Positions 42,477 to 52,386 of a stretch of 64,000 nucleotides of DNA are shown piece after piece; within the stretch, counting starts at the first letter, position 1, and each line of letters begins with the position of its first letter. The notes under the pieces are model-generated. The model was not told where the DNA came from, made no database searches, and was given only the letters and a program-made list of their open reading frames with translations. Both the position numbers and the translations under genes were made by a program. The DNA lies in the NCBI RefSeq assembly GCF_030656345.1, contig NZ_JAUSNR010000002.1:1-64000 (forward strand), in the 5' to 3' direction. The DNA is from Pseudotabrizicola sp. (lineage in GTDB: Bacteria; Pseudomonadota; Alphaproteobacteria; Rhodobacterales; Rhodobacteraceae).

Positions 42477-43451
42477 TCAGATAAGGTGGCAGGCCGCGCG
42501 CCTGCCCGGCGCAATTGCGCGAAGGGCCGGGCTTTCCACGCGGCAGCGGTCGGTCGCCAGTGGGCAACGCGGGTGAAAATGGCAGCCCGAGGGCGGGTTC
42601 AGCGGCGACGGGATTTCCCCCGCCACGGGTTGAAACGCGGTGCGTCGGCGGCTCAACCGGGGCACGGCCTCGACCAATGCGCGGGTGTAGGGGTGTTGTG
42701 GGGTGTCGAACACTGCTTCTGCAGGGCCCTCCTCAACCACGCGGCCCAGATACATTACAAGCACCCGGTCGGCGAGATGGCGCACGATGCCAAGATCATG
42801 GCTGATGAAGATATAGGTCAGCCCCAGTTCCTCGCGCAGGTCCATGAAGAGGTTGACGATCTGCGCCTGTACCGACACATCCAGCGCTGACACCGCCTCG
42901 TCACAGATCAACACCTCGGGCTTCACCGCCAGCGCCCGGGCAATGCCGATGCGCTGACGCTGGCCGCCGGAAAACTGGTGCGCGAAACGATCGTGAAAGG
43001 CGGGGTCGATACCGCAGCGATCCATCAGGGTGCGGACATATGTGTCGAGCTCGGCGGTGCCGACGATGCGGTGCACGCGCGGGGCCTCGCCAATCAGTTC
43101 GGTCACCCGTTTGCGCGGGTTGAGCGACGAGAACGGGTCCTGAAAGATCATCTGCCGATCAAGGCCCTCGGTCACATCGCGCCGCTTGCCTTCCTGCAGC
43201 ACCTCGCCCGATGTGGGGCGCGTGAGGCCCGCCGCCATCCGGCCAAGGGTGGATTTGCCGCAACCGGATTCGCCCACGATGCCCAGTACATCGCCACGGT
43301 GCAGGGTGAAATCGACACCATCCACCGCGCGCACCACCTGTGCGCCGGGGCCAAGACCGATGCGGCCGAGCGAGCGCGACAGAACGCTGTCATTGGTGCG
43401 GAAGGTCTTGGTCAGGCCCCGCGCCTCGAGGATGGGTAGATCGGCGGTCAT
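42477..43451 (-). CDS. ABC transporter ATP-binding protein, DppF/OppF family
   Basis: A 324-residue ATPase: linker loop after [82 protein letters not shown] (Asp-Glu then Ala where most have Pro), [14 protein letters not shown], and [14 protein letters not shown]. The ATG at 43451 overlaps the preceding DppD-type stop by 4 nt; a longer upstream frame lies inside that gene and is rejected. Confidence 0.88.
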   Translation of the reverse strand: MTADLPILEARGLTKTFRTNDSVLSRSLGRIGLGPGAQVVRAVDGVDFTLHRGDVLGIVGESGCGKSTLGRMAAGLTRPTSGEVLQEGKRRDVTEGLDRQMIFQDPFSSLNPRKRVTELIGEAPRVHRIVGTAELDTYVRTLMDRCGIDPAFHDRFAHQFSGGQRQRIGIARALAVKPEVLICDEAVSALDVSVQAQIVNLFMDLREELGLTYIFISHDLGIVRHLADRVLVMYLGRVVEEGPAEAVFDTPQHPYTRALVEAVPRLSRRRTAFQPVAGEIPSPLNPPSGCHFHPRCPLATDRCRVESPALRAIAPGRRAACHLI

Positions 43452-44434
43452 GCCATGGCTCCGGCAGATTCGGTCAGGGGGTGGTGACAGCGGACGGTCT
43501 GGCCGCTGCCCGTGGGGCGCGGGTCGGGCCGGGTGGTGTCGCACAGCGCCGTGCGGTGCGCGCAGCGCGCGGCAAAGGCGCAACCGGGGGGCAGGTCGGA
43601 CAGCAGCGGCATCCGGCCCGGGATCATCGGCAGGCGGGTGCCCTTGGGCTGGCCCGCCGCCACGCTGTCGATCAGTCCGCGGGTATAGGGGTGGGCGGGC
43701 GTGTCGAGCACGGCATCGACCGGGCCTTCCTCGACCACGCGGCCCGCGTACATAACCGACACCCGGTCGGCGATGCCCGCGACCACCGCCAGATCATGAG
43801 TGATCCAGACCAGCGCCGTGCCTCGGTCACGGCAAAGCGCCTGCGCCAGCGCAAGGATCTGGCCCTGTATGGTCACATCCAGCGCGGTCGTCGGTTCATC
43901 CGCGATCACCAGCTTCGGGCTGTGCAGCAGCGCTGTCGCAATTGCCACCCGCTGTCGCATGCCACCTGATAACTCATGCGGCCAGGCCCGCAGCCGCTGT
44001 TCCGGTGCTGCGATCCCCACCTCGGACAACGCCGCCACCAGCCGGGCACGCACGGCAGAGCGAGGCAGGGGGTCATGTGCGCACAGCGCGTCGCGCATCT
44101 GTGTCTCCACCCGCAAGACCGGGTTCAGGGTCATCATCGGGTCCTGAAAGATCATGCCGACCTGCCGCCCACGGACGCCCCGCATATGCCCCGGCGTCAG
44201 GCCGCGCAGATCGGTGCCGTCCAGCTCGATCCGGCCCGCCGTCACCCGCGCATCGCCCGGCAACAACCCGTTGATGGAAAACCCGGTCAGCGATTTGCCT
44301 GACCCGCTTTCGCCGACCAGCGCCACGATTTCTCCGGCATGCACGGTCAGGTCCACCCCATCCAGCGCGCGCAACTCATGCGCGCCGGTGCCAAAAACGG
44401 TGGTCAGGCCACGCACTGTCAGAACAGGGGCCAT
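43448..44434 (-). CDS. ABC transporter ATP-binding protein, DppD/OppD family
   Basis: A 328-residue ATPase with [88 protein letters not shown] and the cysteine cluster [17 protein letters not shown]. It is the first ATPase of the leftward importer, 3 nt after the DppC-type permease gene. It works as a heterodimer with the DppF-type subunit. Confidence 0.88.
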   Translation of the reverse strand: MAPVLTVRGLTTVFGTGAHELRALDGVDLTVHAGEIVALVGESGSGKSLTGFSINGLLPGDARVTAGRIELDGTDLRGLTPGHMRGVRGRQVGMIFQDPMMTLNPVLRVETQMRDALCAHDPLPRSAVRARLVAALSEVGIAAPEQRLRAWPHELSGGMRQRVAIATALLHSPKLVIADEPTTALDVTIQGQILALAQALCRDRGTALVWITHDLAVVAGIADRVSVMYAGRVVEEGPVDAVLDTPAHPYTRGLIDSVAAGQPKGTRLPMIPGRMPLLSDLPPGCAFAARCAHRTALCDTTRPDPRPTGSGQTVRCHHPLTESAGAMA

Positions 44435-44437
44435 GGA

Positions 44438-45325
44438 TCAGCCTCTCAGATGGGGGTTGAGGACTTCGCGCAGGCGGTCGCCCACAACGTTGATCGACAC
44501 GACCAGCACCAACAGCACCACGCCCGGCAGCACCGAAATCCACCAGCGCCCGGATTGCAGGTAATCGAACCCGTTGGCGATCAGTAGTCCCAGCGAAGGG
44601 CGGGTGGGCGGCAAGCCCAGACCCAGAAAGCTCAGCGTGGCTTCAAGCGAAATCGCCTGCGCCATCTGGATCGTCGCCACCACCAGCAGCGTGGGCAGGC
44701 AGTTCGGCAGGATGTGGTGAAACAGGATGCGCAGCGACGGCAGGCGTAAGCCTCGCGCGGCATCGACGTAGTCGCGCGCGTTTTCCACCAGCGCCACGCT
44801 GCGCACGGTGCGCGCAAAGTACGCCCATTGCACCACCACCAGCGCCACGATGATCTTGTCGATCCCGCGCCCCAGAATAACCAGCAGGATCAGAGCCACC
44901 AGTATCGTCGGCAGGCTCAGCTGAAGATCGACAATCCGCATCAGCACGGCATCGACCCAGCCGCCGCTAAACGCCGCCACCAGCCCGACCAGCGTGCCAA
45001 AGGCCAGCGCAATCACCCCCGAGGCCAGCCCCACGATGAGCGAGATCCGCAGACCATACAGCATGGCCGACAGCATGTCGCGCCCCTGCCCATCGGTGCC
45101 CAGCCAAAAGGTCACCCCGGCAAAACTGGCTTCACCCGGGGACAGCAGGTTGTCGAGGATCGAGACTGACCGCAGGTCATAGGGATCTTGCGGCGCGATC
45201 AGTGGTGCGAAAATCGCGGCCAGGGTCATCGCCACAAAAACGCAGAACGCAACACTCGCGGTCGGAGAGGCGAAGAACGCGGTGGCAAAGGCGTGCAGGC
45301 GCGAGGGGCGCTTGGTAAAGATCAT
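44438..45325 (-). CDS. ABC transporter permease, DppC family
   Basis: A 295-residue permease: AIFAPLIAPQDPYDL, the DppC signature WLGTDGQGRDMLSAMLYGLRIS, LVGLVAAFSGGWVDAVLMRIVD and the EAA region VDAARGLRLPSLRILFHHILPN. Two in-frame ATGs are possible, 45331 and 45325; I prefer 45325 because GAGGG then lies 7 nt upstream instead of touching the start codon. Confidence 0.85.
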   Translation of the reverse strand: MIFTKRPSRLHAFATAFFASPTASVAFCVFVAMTLAAIFAPLIAPQDPYDLRSVSILDNLLSPGEASFAGVTFWLGTDGQGRDMLSAMLYGLRISLIVGLASGVIALAFGTLVGLVAAFSGGWVDAVLMRIVDLQLSLPTILVALILLVILGRGIDKIIVALVVVQWAYFARTVRSVALVENARDYVDAARGLRLPSLRILFHHILPNCLPTLLVVATIQMAQAISLEATLSFLGLGLPPTRPSLGLLIANGFDYLQSGRWWISVLPGVVLLVLVVSINVVGDRLREVLNPHLRG

Positions 45326-45334
45326 GGCCATCCC

Positions 45335-46312
45335 TCAGACCGCCCCTGCGCCAAGGCGCACGCGCGGATCAAGCAGAGAATACAGGATGTCGATCACCAG
45401 ATTCAGCAACACGAACATGGTGACCACAAAGATCAGGTAGGCAACGATCAACGGGCGGTCCAATACGCTGATGGCGTCGATCAGCATCTTTCCGACGCCC
45501 GGCCAGGAAAAGATCGACTCCGTCACTACGGCAAAGGCGATGACGCCGCCGAACTCCATCCCCAGCACGGTGACAATCGGGATCAGCAGGTTTTTCATCG
45601 CATGCCAGCCCAGTATGCGGTATTCCGGCACGCCGTTGGCGCGGGCAAAGCGGATGTAATCCGATGTCATCACCTCGCGCAGCCCGGCGCGGGTCAGGCG
45701 GATTACCATCGACATCATGAGAAGCGACAGGGTGAAGGCCGGCATCGCCAGATGGCGCAATCCGTCAAGGGTCAGAAAGCTGACCCTGACGCCGAACACC
45801 GTTACCAGATCCCCCCGGCCAATCGCAGGCAACCAGCCCAGATAGACAGAGAACGTCAAAATCATGATCAGCCCGATCCAGAAGATCGGCACCGAAAAGC
45901 CGATCATCGACAGGCCCATGATGGTCTTCGATATCCAGCTGTCAGGCCGCAGCCCCGCATAGAACCCCGCAGGCAGGCCAACCCCCACCGCCAGCACCAA
46001 TGCGGCCACCGCAAGTTCCAGCGTGGCGGGGAAGCGTTCCCAGATCAGGCTCATCGCGGGCACGCCATGGGTGAAGGACCGGCCCAGATCCCCCTCGGCA
46101 AGGTTGCCAAGGAAGATCAGGTATTGCTGCCAGACCGGACGGTCGAGGCCAAGGTTGACCATGATCGCGTCGAGACAGGCTTTGGTGCATTCGGACGAGG
46201 CAAAAAGATCGACCGGGTTTCCGATGACATGGATGCCAAAGAACACCAGAACGGTCATCGCGAACAGGACCAGAATGGCCTGCAAGATGCGTCTGAGGAT
46301 GAATTCAGCCAT
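45335..46312 (-). CDS. ABC transporter permease, DppB family
   Basis: A 325-residue permease: MAEFILRRILQAILVLFAMTVLVF, LGLDRPVWQQYLIFLGNLAEGDLGRSF, and the EAA loop LREVMTSDYIRFARANGVPEYR. It contains FASSECTKACLDAIM after the first helix, a two-cysteine periplasmic segment seen in a subset of DppB proteins. It follows the binding-protein gene by 43 nt. Confidence 0.88.
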   Translation of the reverse strand: MAEFILRRILQAILVLFAMTVLVFFGIHVIGNPVDLFASSECTKACLDAIMVNLGLDRPVWQQYLIFLGNLAEGDLGRSFTHGVPAMSLIWERFPATLELAVAALVLAVGVGLPAGFYAGLRPDSWISKTIMGLSMIGFSVPIFWIGLIMILTFSVYLGWLPAIGRGDLVTVFGVRVSFLTLDGLRHLAMPAFTLSLLMMSMVIRLTRAGLREVMTSDYIRFARANGVPEYRILGWHAMKNLLIPIVTVLGMEFGGVIAFAVVTESIFSWPGVGKMLIDAISVLDRPLIVAYLIFVVTMFVLLNLVIDILYSLLDPRVRLGAGAV

Positions 46313-46355
46313 AATCCGCCCTAGGTTTTACTTTGTGCCCCGCCCGGTTCATGCG

Positions 46356-47963
46356 TCAGTCAACGCGCTTTACTTCGACCGCAAGCGTGCGTTCATTTGT
46401 GCGTGGTGCATGTTCCAGACCGGCCTTCATTGCCCATTTGTTCACCTGAAAATGCAGCGGGATCAGGGCGCGATCTTCCATCGCAAAACGGGTGGCATCC
46501 TGCAGCAGGGCGAGCCGCGCGGTGCGGTCGATGGTCTGCTTGGCCAGTACCGATTTCGCGTCGATCGACGGGTTGGAATAGCGACCGAAGTTGCCGTTTC
46601 CACCGCCGGTTGCCGCATTATAGGTTTCCAGAATGCCCGAGACGGAATAGGTCGCCTCGCCTGCCACGGTGCCCCAGCCGGTCAGAGACATTGAAAACTT
46701 CGGGCTGTCAAAGCCGGGGAAACCGTCAGCGCCTCCGCGGATCAGGTCGGAGAAGAACACCGCGCGCGGCATCGTGTCCACCTCTGTCGTGATGCCGATC
46801 TGGGTCCAGAACTGCGCCACCGCCTCGACGATGCGGGCATCGTTGATGTAGCGGTCATTCGGCCCGTGGATGGTCATGCGGAACCCGTCGCCATAGCCTG
46901 CCTCGGCCAGCAGCGCGCGGGCGGCTTCGGGGTCATAGGCATCGGGTTGCAGATCCTCGACATAGCCGAAGAAGCCTGGCGGCACGATGTTGCGCGTGGG
47001 CTGGCTGGCTCCGCCCATGATCCGGTCACGGATCGCATCTCGGTTGATCGCCAGCGACAGCGCCTTGCGCACGCGCCAGTCGCGCAGCGGGTTCAGCATT
47101 GCGCTGCCATCATTGGCGGTGATGTAGGGTTCAGAATGGCGATAGGATGGCATCATATATATCAGCCGGTCTGACGCGATGGACGACACGGCAAAGCGGT
47201 CATCGCCTTCGAGCTGCGGCAGGTCGACAGTCGGCGGATAGTCGATCATGTCGACATCGCCGTTCAGCAGGGCCGCCAGCCGTGCGCTGTCTTCGCCCAC
47301 GGGGCGGAACACCACCTCATCCCAACCCGGGTCGCCGCCCCACCAGTTGGGGTTTTTGGCGACAACGATGCGGTTTCCGGGGCTGAACTCCTTATAAATG
47401 AACGGCCCGGTGCCGATGGCTGCAGCGCCCGAGTTGAAATCGACTGACGGGGTTTTGCCCGGCACCACATGCTGCGCCACAATCGGGATCATCGCCAGAT
47501 CTTCGGCCATGGTCGGATAGGGGCCTTCGGTGGTGATGTGAACGGTATGGTCGTCCACCTTGGACCAGACCTTGCCACCCTTCGCCAGCTGAAACGCGGG
47601 ACTGGCGGTAGCGCCTTCGATCCCGGCTTTGAGCCGGTCAAAGGAATAGATAACGTCATCGGCGGTGAACGCCTCGCCATCATGCCAGGTTACGCCCTGT
47701 CGCAGTCTGAATTCCCAGGTGGTGTCATTGATGGGCTCCCACGACAAGGCCAGCCCGGGCGATGGCTGTGACGCGCTGTCCAGATCGACCAGATGCTCGA
47801 AGATATGTTCCTGCAATTGCAGGTCGGCAGAAAGCTGGGTCCAGTGCGGATCAAGCGTCGCCGCTTCTGACCGCACGCCGATGGTCAGCACTTCTTGGGC
47901 AAGGGCGGTCTGCGGCCCGGCAAGGGCAAGGGTTGCCACGATGGCAAAGCCAAGTCGTTTCAC
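46356..47963 (-). CDS. ABC transporter substrate-binding protein, family 5 (Dpp/Opp type)
   Basis: A 535-residue binding protein with a signal peptide (VKRLGFAIVATLALAG ending ALAQ). The mature part has LTIGVRSEAATLDPHWTQL, WEFRLRQGVTWHDGEAFTADDVIYS, IGTGPFIYKEFSPG and WRVRKALSLAINRDAIRD. A GTG start at 47963 is chosen because AGGAGG is 7 nt upstream and the signal peptide begins there; the upstream in-frame extension shows no family similarity and runs through the operator region. It heads the six-gene leftward unit. It is only distantly similar to the binding protein at 7061, so the two importers probably take different ligands. Confidence 0.88.
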   Translation of the reverse strand: MKRLGFAIVATLALAGPQTALAQEVLTIGVRSEAATLDPHWTQLSADLQLQEHIFEHLVDLDSASQPSPGLALSWEPINDTTWEFRLRQGVTWHDGEAFTADDVIYSFDRLKAGIEGATASPAFQLAKGGKVWSKVDDHTVHITTEGPYPTMAEDLAMIPIVAQHVVPGKTPSVDFNSGAAAIGTGPFIYKEFSPGNRIVVAKNPNWWGGDPGWDEVVFRPVGEDSARLAALLNGDVDMIDYPPTVDLPQLEGDDRFAVSSIASDRLIYMMPSYRHSEPYITANDGSAMLNPLRDWRVRKALSLAINRDAIRDRIMGGASQPTRNIVPPGFFGYVEDLQPDAYDPEAARALLAEAGYGDGFRMTIHGPNDRYINDARIVEAVAQFWTQIGITTEVDTMPRAVFFSDLIRGGADGFPGFDSPKFSMSLTGWGTVAGEATYSVSGILETYNAATGGGNGNFGRYSNPSIDAKSVLAKQTIDRTARLALLQDATRFAMEDRALIPLHFQVNKWAMKAGLEHAPRTNERTLAVEVKRVD

Positions 47964-48033
47964 GTCATATCCTCCTTGTTGATGGTTTTGGATGGCACGC
48001 CTGCGCCCCGCGCTTTTCTCATTGAGCGGAAAA

Positions 48034-48057
48034 GTTCTCGCTGCGCACAAAAGTTCT
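48034..48057 (-). promoter_or_regulatory. PcaR-like operator H1 (upstream of second Dpp-type importer)
   Basis: On the plus strand: GTTCT (48034)-N5-CGCAC (48044)-N4-GTTCT (48053). It lies 71 nt upstream of the GTG start at 47963. Both outer half-sites deviate at their last base. Confidence 0.6.
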
Positions 48058-48100
48058 TTGAAGGCTAAGGCAGGGCGCGTCGGTCTGTAAACAAAAATTT

Positions 48101-48114
48101 TGAACAAAAGTTCG
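48101..48114 (-). promoter_or_regulatory. additional inverted half-sites H2 upstream of importer
   Basis: TGAAC-AAAA-GTTCG, a 14-bp near-palindrome with the N4 spacing of the operators, 43 bp beyond H1. It could be a second, partial binding site for the same promoter. Confidence 0.45.
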
Positions 48115-48151
48115 GAAAACGCGGTGTGCCACCAAAGCGGTGAAATCTGCG

Positions 48152-49450
48152 TCAGTAAACGAGCGCCAGCTTTGCGGCGAGGGCGTCAAAACTGTACCCG
48201 GCCGCCTGCACCGCATCACTGCGGCGGCAGCTATAATAGGCTTGCGCCAGATCGGGGCCGAACCAAGTGGTAGCATCCTGCAGAGCTTGCCGTGTCAATG
48301 CTGCGTCGAGCGAAGCGGGCAGCGGGCGCACCCGCCAGGCGGCGCGCTGTTCGGGCGGCAATGTGTCGGGGTCGTGCTGCACATCGGGAGGGGCGGGACT
48401 GCCAGCCGCAATGCCCGCAAGTCCGGCACGGATGATTGCCGCCAGCGCCAGATAGACATTGGCGGTCGCATCGCTCACCCGGTATTCCAGCGATGCCTTG
48501 GGGCTGCTGCCATCCACTGCCGGGCCACGCGGCACCAGCCGGATCATCGCCTCGCGATTGCGCAGACCCACACAGGTAAAGGCCCCGACCCATGAATGCG
48601 GCCGCAGCCGTGCATAGGAATTGGCCGACAGCACGGTCAACGGCACAAGGCTTTCCGCATGGTCGATCAGCCCGGCCACAAAGGGCGCCGAACGGTTGGT
48701 CAGCCAATCGGAATGACAGGTCACATTGCGCGCACCATCCCACAGCGAGAAATGGATGTGTACGCCATTGCCCACCTCATCCAGTGACGGCTTGGGCAGG
48801 AAACTGGCCCGAAGCCCCATGCAATGCGCCGTGTCGCGGATGGTTTCCAGCGTCAGCACCGTGCGGTCAGCGGCGGTCAGCGGGTCGGTGGGGACCGAGC
48901 TGATCTCGAACTGCGAAGCTCCGTATTCGGCTTGGAACTGCTCCAGCGCGATGCCGGACCGCTCCAGCGTGTCCAACACTCTCTGGCCGAGCGGCGCAAT
49001 CACGCGCCCGGCAGACAGCGAAAATGCCACATGGTTCGACTCGTTCAGCCCGTGCACCGTGAATTCATGCTCAAGCGCCACCTTCATCGTCAGGCCGGTG
49101 GCGGCCAGGTCGGCAATCGCCGATTTCAACGCCGTGCGCGGGCAGCAGGCCCATGGCGTACCATCCATCTGCCGCGCATCGCACAGCGCAAGATCAAACG
49201 CAGGGCCACCCTGATGCCCGCCCAAGGTAACGCAAGCCGCCGGGTCCGGGACAAAGCGGATCTCGCCCAAGGGACCAAAGGGATTGTCGGGTGGCAAACC
49301 GTTCAGGGCGCCGATGGTCAGGTTGGCGGGCACCCATGGCAGCCCATCGGCCATCGCCTCTGCCATCCGGCCTGCGGGCACCGATCTGCCGCGCAGTATG
49401 CCGTTCAGGTCCTGATTGCCGAGGAACAGAAAATGCCCGGGCGTGGCCAT
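48152..49450 (-). CDS. glutamine synthetase family protein (gamma-glutamylamide synthetase-like)
   Basis: A 432-residue GS-fold protein. Recognisable are the metal-site Glu in VALEHEFTVHG, FQAEYGASQFEIS, the His-containing GNGVHIHFSLWDG, NSYARLRPHSWVGAFTCVGLRNREAMIRLVPRG, and LEYRVSDATANVYLALAAIIRAG. The canonical E-PGQ-E and aNPYLa elements are altered (EYGASQFEI, ANVYLA), as in GS relatives that ligate glutamate to amines or act in polyamine/amine catabolism. The start is uncertain: 49450 has GGAG very close, and 49465 is an alternative. It is the last gene after a TRAP transporter, so it probably modifies the imported compound. Confidence 0.8.
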   Translation of the reverse strand: MATPGHFLFLGNQDLNGILRGRSVPAGRMAEAMADGLPWVPANLTIGALNGLPPDNPFGPLGEIRFVPDPAACVTLGGHQGGPAFDLALCDARQMDGTPWACCPRTALKSAIADLAATGLTMKVALEHEFTVHGLNESNHVAFSLSAGRVIAPLGQRVLDTLERSGIALEQFQAEYGASQFEISSVPTDPLTAADRTVLTLETIRDTAHCMGLRASFLPKPSLDEVGNGVHIHFSLWDGARNVTCHSDWLTNRSAPFVAGLIDHAESLVPLTVLSANSYARLRPHSWVGAFTCVGLRNREAMIRLVPRGPAVDGSSPKASLEYRVSDATANVYLALAAIIRAGLAGIAAGSPAPPDVQHDPDTLPPEQRAAWRVRPLPASLDAALTRQALQDATTWFGPDLAQAYYSCRRSDAVQAAGYSFDALAAKLALVY

Positions 49451-49507
49451 GCCATGTCTCCGCATCTGGTCAGGGTGGTGGCGCGCAATCTGCGCGCCAC
49501 CACGGTC

Positions 49508-50497
49508 TCAGCGGCCCAGAGCGGTCTGGATACGCGTCAGATAGTCTTGCGCTTCCGGCTGGTTCGTCAGGATCACATCCCACGACATCTTGGCCTTTTC
49601 CATGAACGGACCCAGCTCCGGCTCGATGATCTCTACCCCTGCGGCGCGGGCGGTCTCTAACCCGGCGGCGGCCAGTTCGTCATGCGCGGCGATGCCAACC
49701 GCAATCGACTCAGTCGCGGCAGTCTGCACGATTTCCTTCAGATCATCGGGCAGCCCGTCCCAGAACGATTTCGACAGCAGGAACACGGTGGTCGACTGGT
49801 GTACGGTCAGCATTGTGTAGCTGTTGACGGTTTCATGAAACTTGTCTGCCACCAGCGCGTCGGGCGAGATTTCGATCGCATCAACCACGTTGTTCTGCAA
49901 CGCCATGAAGAGCTCGCCATAGGCCATCGGGGTCGGCTGGGTGCCAAACGCATTGTAGGCCTCGACAAAGCCCGGCGTCGGCAGCACGCGGATCTTCACG
50001 CCTGCCAGATCATCCACCGTTTCGATCCGCACCGGGTTGCGGGACGCTACGCTGCGCTCATAGCTCGACCCGAAGCCAAGGCCGTACATGTCGTAGTCGC
50101 CCAGCAGGTCCAGCATCTCGCGACCCATGTCGCTTTGGAGGATGTCATAGGCCTGCGCCTTGTTGTCGAACAGATAGGGCAGCGACAGCACGCGGTAGGC
50201 TGGCACCACAGTTTCCAGCGTGGAGCCGCCGATGAAGCCGCCGGTCAGAATGCCGGTGCGGATCGACTGGATGGCGCGGGTTTCATTCCCGGCCTGCGCA
50301 CAGCACTGGATATCCACCGTGATGCGCCCGCCGGAGCGTTCTTCCATCAGCCCGGAAAAGTGGTTCAGGATCACCTGATACGGGCTTTGGTCGCTCAGCA
50401 CATGGGCCAGCGTCATCTCGTAAGTCTGGGCCGATGCCCCCCCGGCCAGCAAGACTGTGCTGGCGGCGGTGGCGATCAGGGTCTTGAACGTGTTCAT
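49508..50497 (-). CDS. TRAP transporter substrate-binding protein, DctP family
   Basis: A 329-residue periplasmic protein with a signal peptide ending GASAQT. The mature part has MTLAHVLSDQSPYQVILNHFS, AGNETRAIQSIRTGILTGGF, LAGVKIRVLPTPGFVEAYNAFGTQPTPMAYGELFMALQNNVVDAIE (core DctP motif with the ligand Arg), and YTMLTVHQSTTVFLLSKSFW. It follows the large permease gene by 30 nt; AGGAGG precedes the ATG. The gene order Q-M-P is the reverse of the rightward TRAP operon. Confidence 0.88.
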   Translation of the reverse strand: MNTFKTLIATAASTVLLAGGASAQTYEMTLAHVLSDQSPYQVILNHFSGLMEERSGGRITVDIQCCAQAGNETRAIQSIRTGILTGGFIGGSTLETVVPAYRVLSLPYLFDNKAQAYDILQSDMGREMLDLLGDYDMYGLGFGSSYERSVASRNPVRIETVDDLAGVKIRVLPTPGFVEAYNAFGTQPTPMAYGELFMALQNNVVDAIEISPDALVADKFHETVNSYTMLTVHQSTTVFLLSKSFWDGLPDDLKEIVQTAATESIAVGIAAHDELAAAGLETARAAGVEIIEPELGPFMEKAKMSWDVILTNQPEAQDYLTRIQTALGR

Positions 50498-50527
50498 GTG
50501 TCGTTCCTCCTGTGGTTGGTTTTTTGG

Positions 50528-51799
50528 TTATCGAAGCAGGGCCAGCGAAATGCCGGGGACGTAGGTTATGAGCATCAGATTTCCGACGAGAACCGCGAGA
50601 AAAATGAACAGTGGCCGCATCAGCTGTTCCATCGAAATCTTGGCAATCCCGCAGGCGATAAACAGGTTGACCCCCACCGGCGGCGTCACCATGCCCACCG
50701 CCAGATTGACGATCATGATCATGCCGAAATGCACCGGGTGGATGCCGTAGGAGGCGGCAATCGGTGCAAGGATCGGGCCAAGGATGATGATGGCGGCAAA
50801 GGTTTCCATGAACATGCCAACGCCGATCAGGAACACGTTGACCAGCAGCAGGAACACCAGCGGGTTGTCCGTCACCGTGCTGAGCATCGCGCCGATCATT
50901 TGCGGCGCGCGCATCAGATGCAGGGCAAAGCCGAACATCGCGGCAAAGGCCACGATGATCATCACCACTGCCGACGTAACGGCCGCCCCGGCAAAGATGC
51001 GGGGCATGTCGCGCAGCCTGATCTCGCGGTAGACCACCACGCTCAGGAACATGGCATAGACCACCGCCACCACCGCGGCTTCTGTCGCGGTGAAGATACC
51101 GCCGAAGATACCGCCAAGGATGATCACCGGCAGGAACAGCGACAACGATGCGCGCAGGGTGGCGGCCCAGACCCGGCGGACATAGGGACCAAGGACAAAG
51201 ACCTCGCGCTCGCCATAGCCCTTGACCATTGAAATCAGGATCACGGTGGCGATCAGCGACAGCCCGATCATCAGGCCCGGCAAAAAGCCTGCGAGGAACA
51301 TGTCGGTGATCGAAACGCCAGTGGTCACGCCGTAGATGATCATGGCGACCGAAGGTGGGATGATCACCCCCAGTTCACCGGAAGCCGCCGTGGTCGCGGC
51401 GCTGAACGGGCGGGGGTATTTCTGCTTTTCCATCTCGGGGATCAGCATCGAGCCCACTGCCGCCGCCGTGGCCGCCGATGAGCCGGAGATTGTTGAAAAC
51501 AGCATCGAGGTCAGCACAACCGCCGCCGCCAGCCCGCCCCTTACCCAAGCCAGCAAGGCCTTGGCCAGGTCCACCAGCCGCTCGGCAATGCCGCCGAACT
51601 GCATCAGCCGTCCTGCCAACACATACAGCGGAAGCGCCATCAGCGTGAAGCTGTCCAGTGATTCGAACACCACCTGTGGCACCGCGATCAGCGGGATGCC
51701 CCGGTCAATCAGGATGGGCAGCGATGCCATGCCAAGCGCCAGCGCAATAGGCACGCTGATTGCAAACAGGCCCAGCAGGATCAGGATCAACGACACCAT
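50528..51799 (-). CDS. TRAP transporter large permease, DctM family
   Basis: A 423-residue DctM protein: LPLYVLAGRLMQFGGIAERLVDLAKA, STISGSSAATAAAVGSMLIPEM, IIPPSVAMIIYGVTTG, LGGIFGGIFTATEAAVVAVVYA and GMVTPPVGVNLFIACGIA. It starts 3 nt after the DctQ stop. It forms the sodium-coupled transport core with the DctQ subunit. Confidence 0.9.
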   Translation of the reverse strand: MVSLILILLGLFAISVPIALALGMASLPILIDRGIPLIAVPQVVFESLDSFTLMALPLYVLAGRLMQFGGIAERLVDLAKALLAWVRGGLAAAVVLTSMLFSTISGSSAATAAAVGSMLIPEMEKQKYPRPFSAATTAASGELGVIIPPSVAMIIYGVTTGVSITDMFLAGFLPGLMIGLSLIATVILISMVKGYGEREVFVLGPYVRRVWAATLRASLSLFLPVIILGGIFGGIFTATEAAVVAVVYAMFLSVVVYREIRLRDMPRIFAGAAVTSAVVMIIVAFAAMFGFALHLMRAPQMIGAMLSTVTDNPLVFLLLVNVFLIGVGMFMETFAAIIILGPILAPIAASYGIHPVHFGMIMIVNLAVGMVTPPVGVNLFIACGIAKISMEQLMRPLFIFLAVLVGNLMLITYVPGISLALLR

Positions 51800-51802
51800 A
51801 CC

Positions 51803-52330
51803 CTAAACCTCCGGCGCATCATCGGCGGCGAAGCGGATATCACGACCGGACAAAACCGTGTCGATCACCAGCGCAACAGAGTTGATGATCATCAACCCCG
51901 CCCCCACCGGCATGGCCCAATAAACGTAGTCCTTGGTGATCCCCAGCACCGGGCTGGTCTCCGACCGGCCCAGATCCACAAACGAGATGCCCACCCAGAC
52001 CATCATCGCAAAGAACGCGACGCACAGCACAATCGACAGATTGCGCACCGGAATGCCGATCCGGGCGGGCAGCTTGCGCACCCCGAATTCCAGCGCGATC
52101 ATCTGTGCATGGCGCACGCCAACCCCGGCACCCAGAAACACCATCCAGATCAGCGCATAGCGGGCCAATTCCTCGGTCCAGGGCGCGCTGATGTTGATGC
52201 CGCCCGCCGTCAGCACGAAACGCACGGTGACTTGCCCGAAGACAGAAAGGGTCACCACCATCAACAACATGCCGACAAGGATTGTCACCCCGGCGTTCAG
52301 TTTGTCGATGGCAGACAAGAAGCTGTGCAC
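51803..52330 (-). CDS. TRAP transporter small permease, DctQ family
   Basis: A 175-residue membrane protein with four helices: VTLSVFGQVTVRFVL, APWTEELARYALIWMVFLGAGVGVRHAQMIALEF (DctQ signature) and a last helix at DYVYWAMPVGAGLMIINSVALVI. It is the first gene of the leftward TRAP-GS unit. The multi-half-site operator I lies 57-99 nt upstream. Confidence 0.88.
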   Translation of the reverse strand: MHSFLSAIDKLNAGVTILVGMLLMVVTLSVFGQVTVRFVLTAGGINISAPWTEELARYALIWMVFLGAGVGVRHAQMIALEFGVRKLPARIGIPVRNLSIVLCVAFFAMMVWVGISFVDLGRSETSPVLGITKDYVYWAMPVGAGLMIINSVALVIDTVLSGRDIRFAADDAPEV

Positions 52331-52386
52331 GGGCGCTTTCCTTGGGTTTTGAAGCCGGTCCTCAATTAGTTCACCAGAATCAATTT

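Noticed and set aside
48000-48107. Upstream start of the second Dpp-type binding protein at 48107
   Set aside because: The extension reads through the operators and places the signal peptide internally; the GTG at 47963 has AGGAGG in front.
49682-51232. Long open frame on the plus strand (516 codons) and similar long frames at 45188-46324 (+), 35665-37128 (-), 55054-56448 (+), 28861-30351 (-) and 26659-28179 (-)
   Set aside because: They lie antisense to well-supported TRAP, ABC, aminotransferase and oxidoreductase genes, have odd composition (His, Arg, Gln, Pro rich) and no domains; high GC produces such shadow frames.
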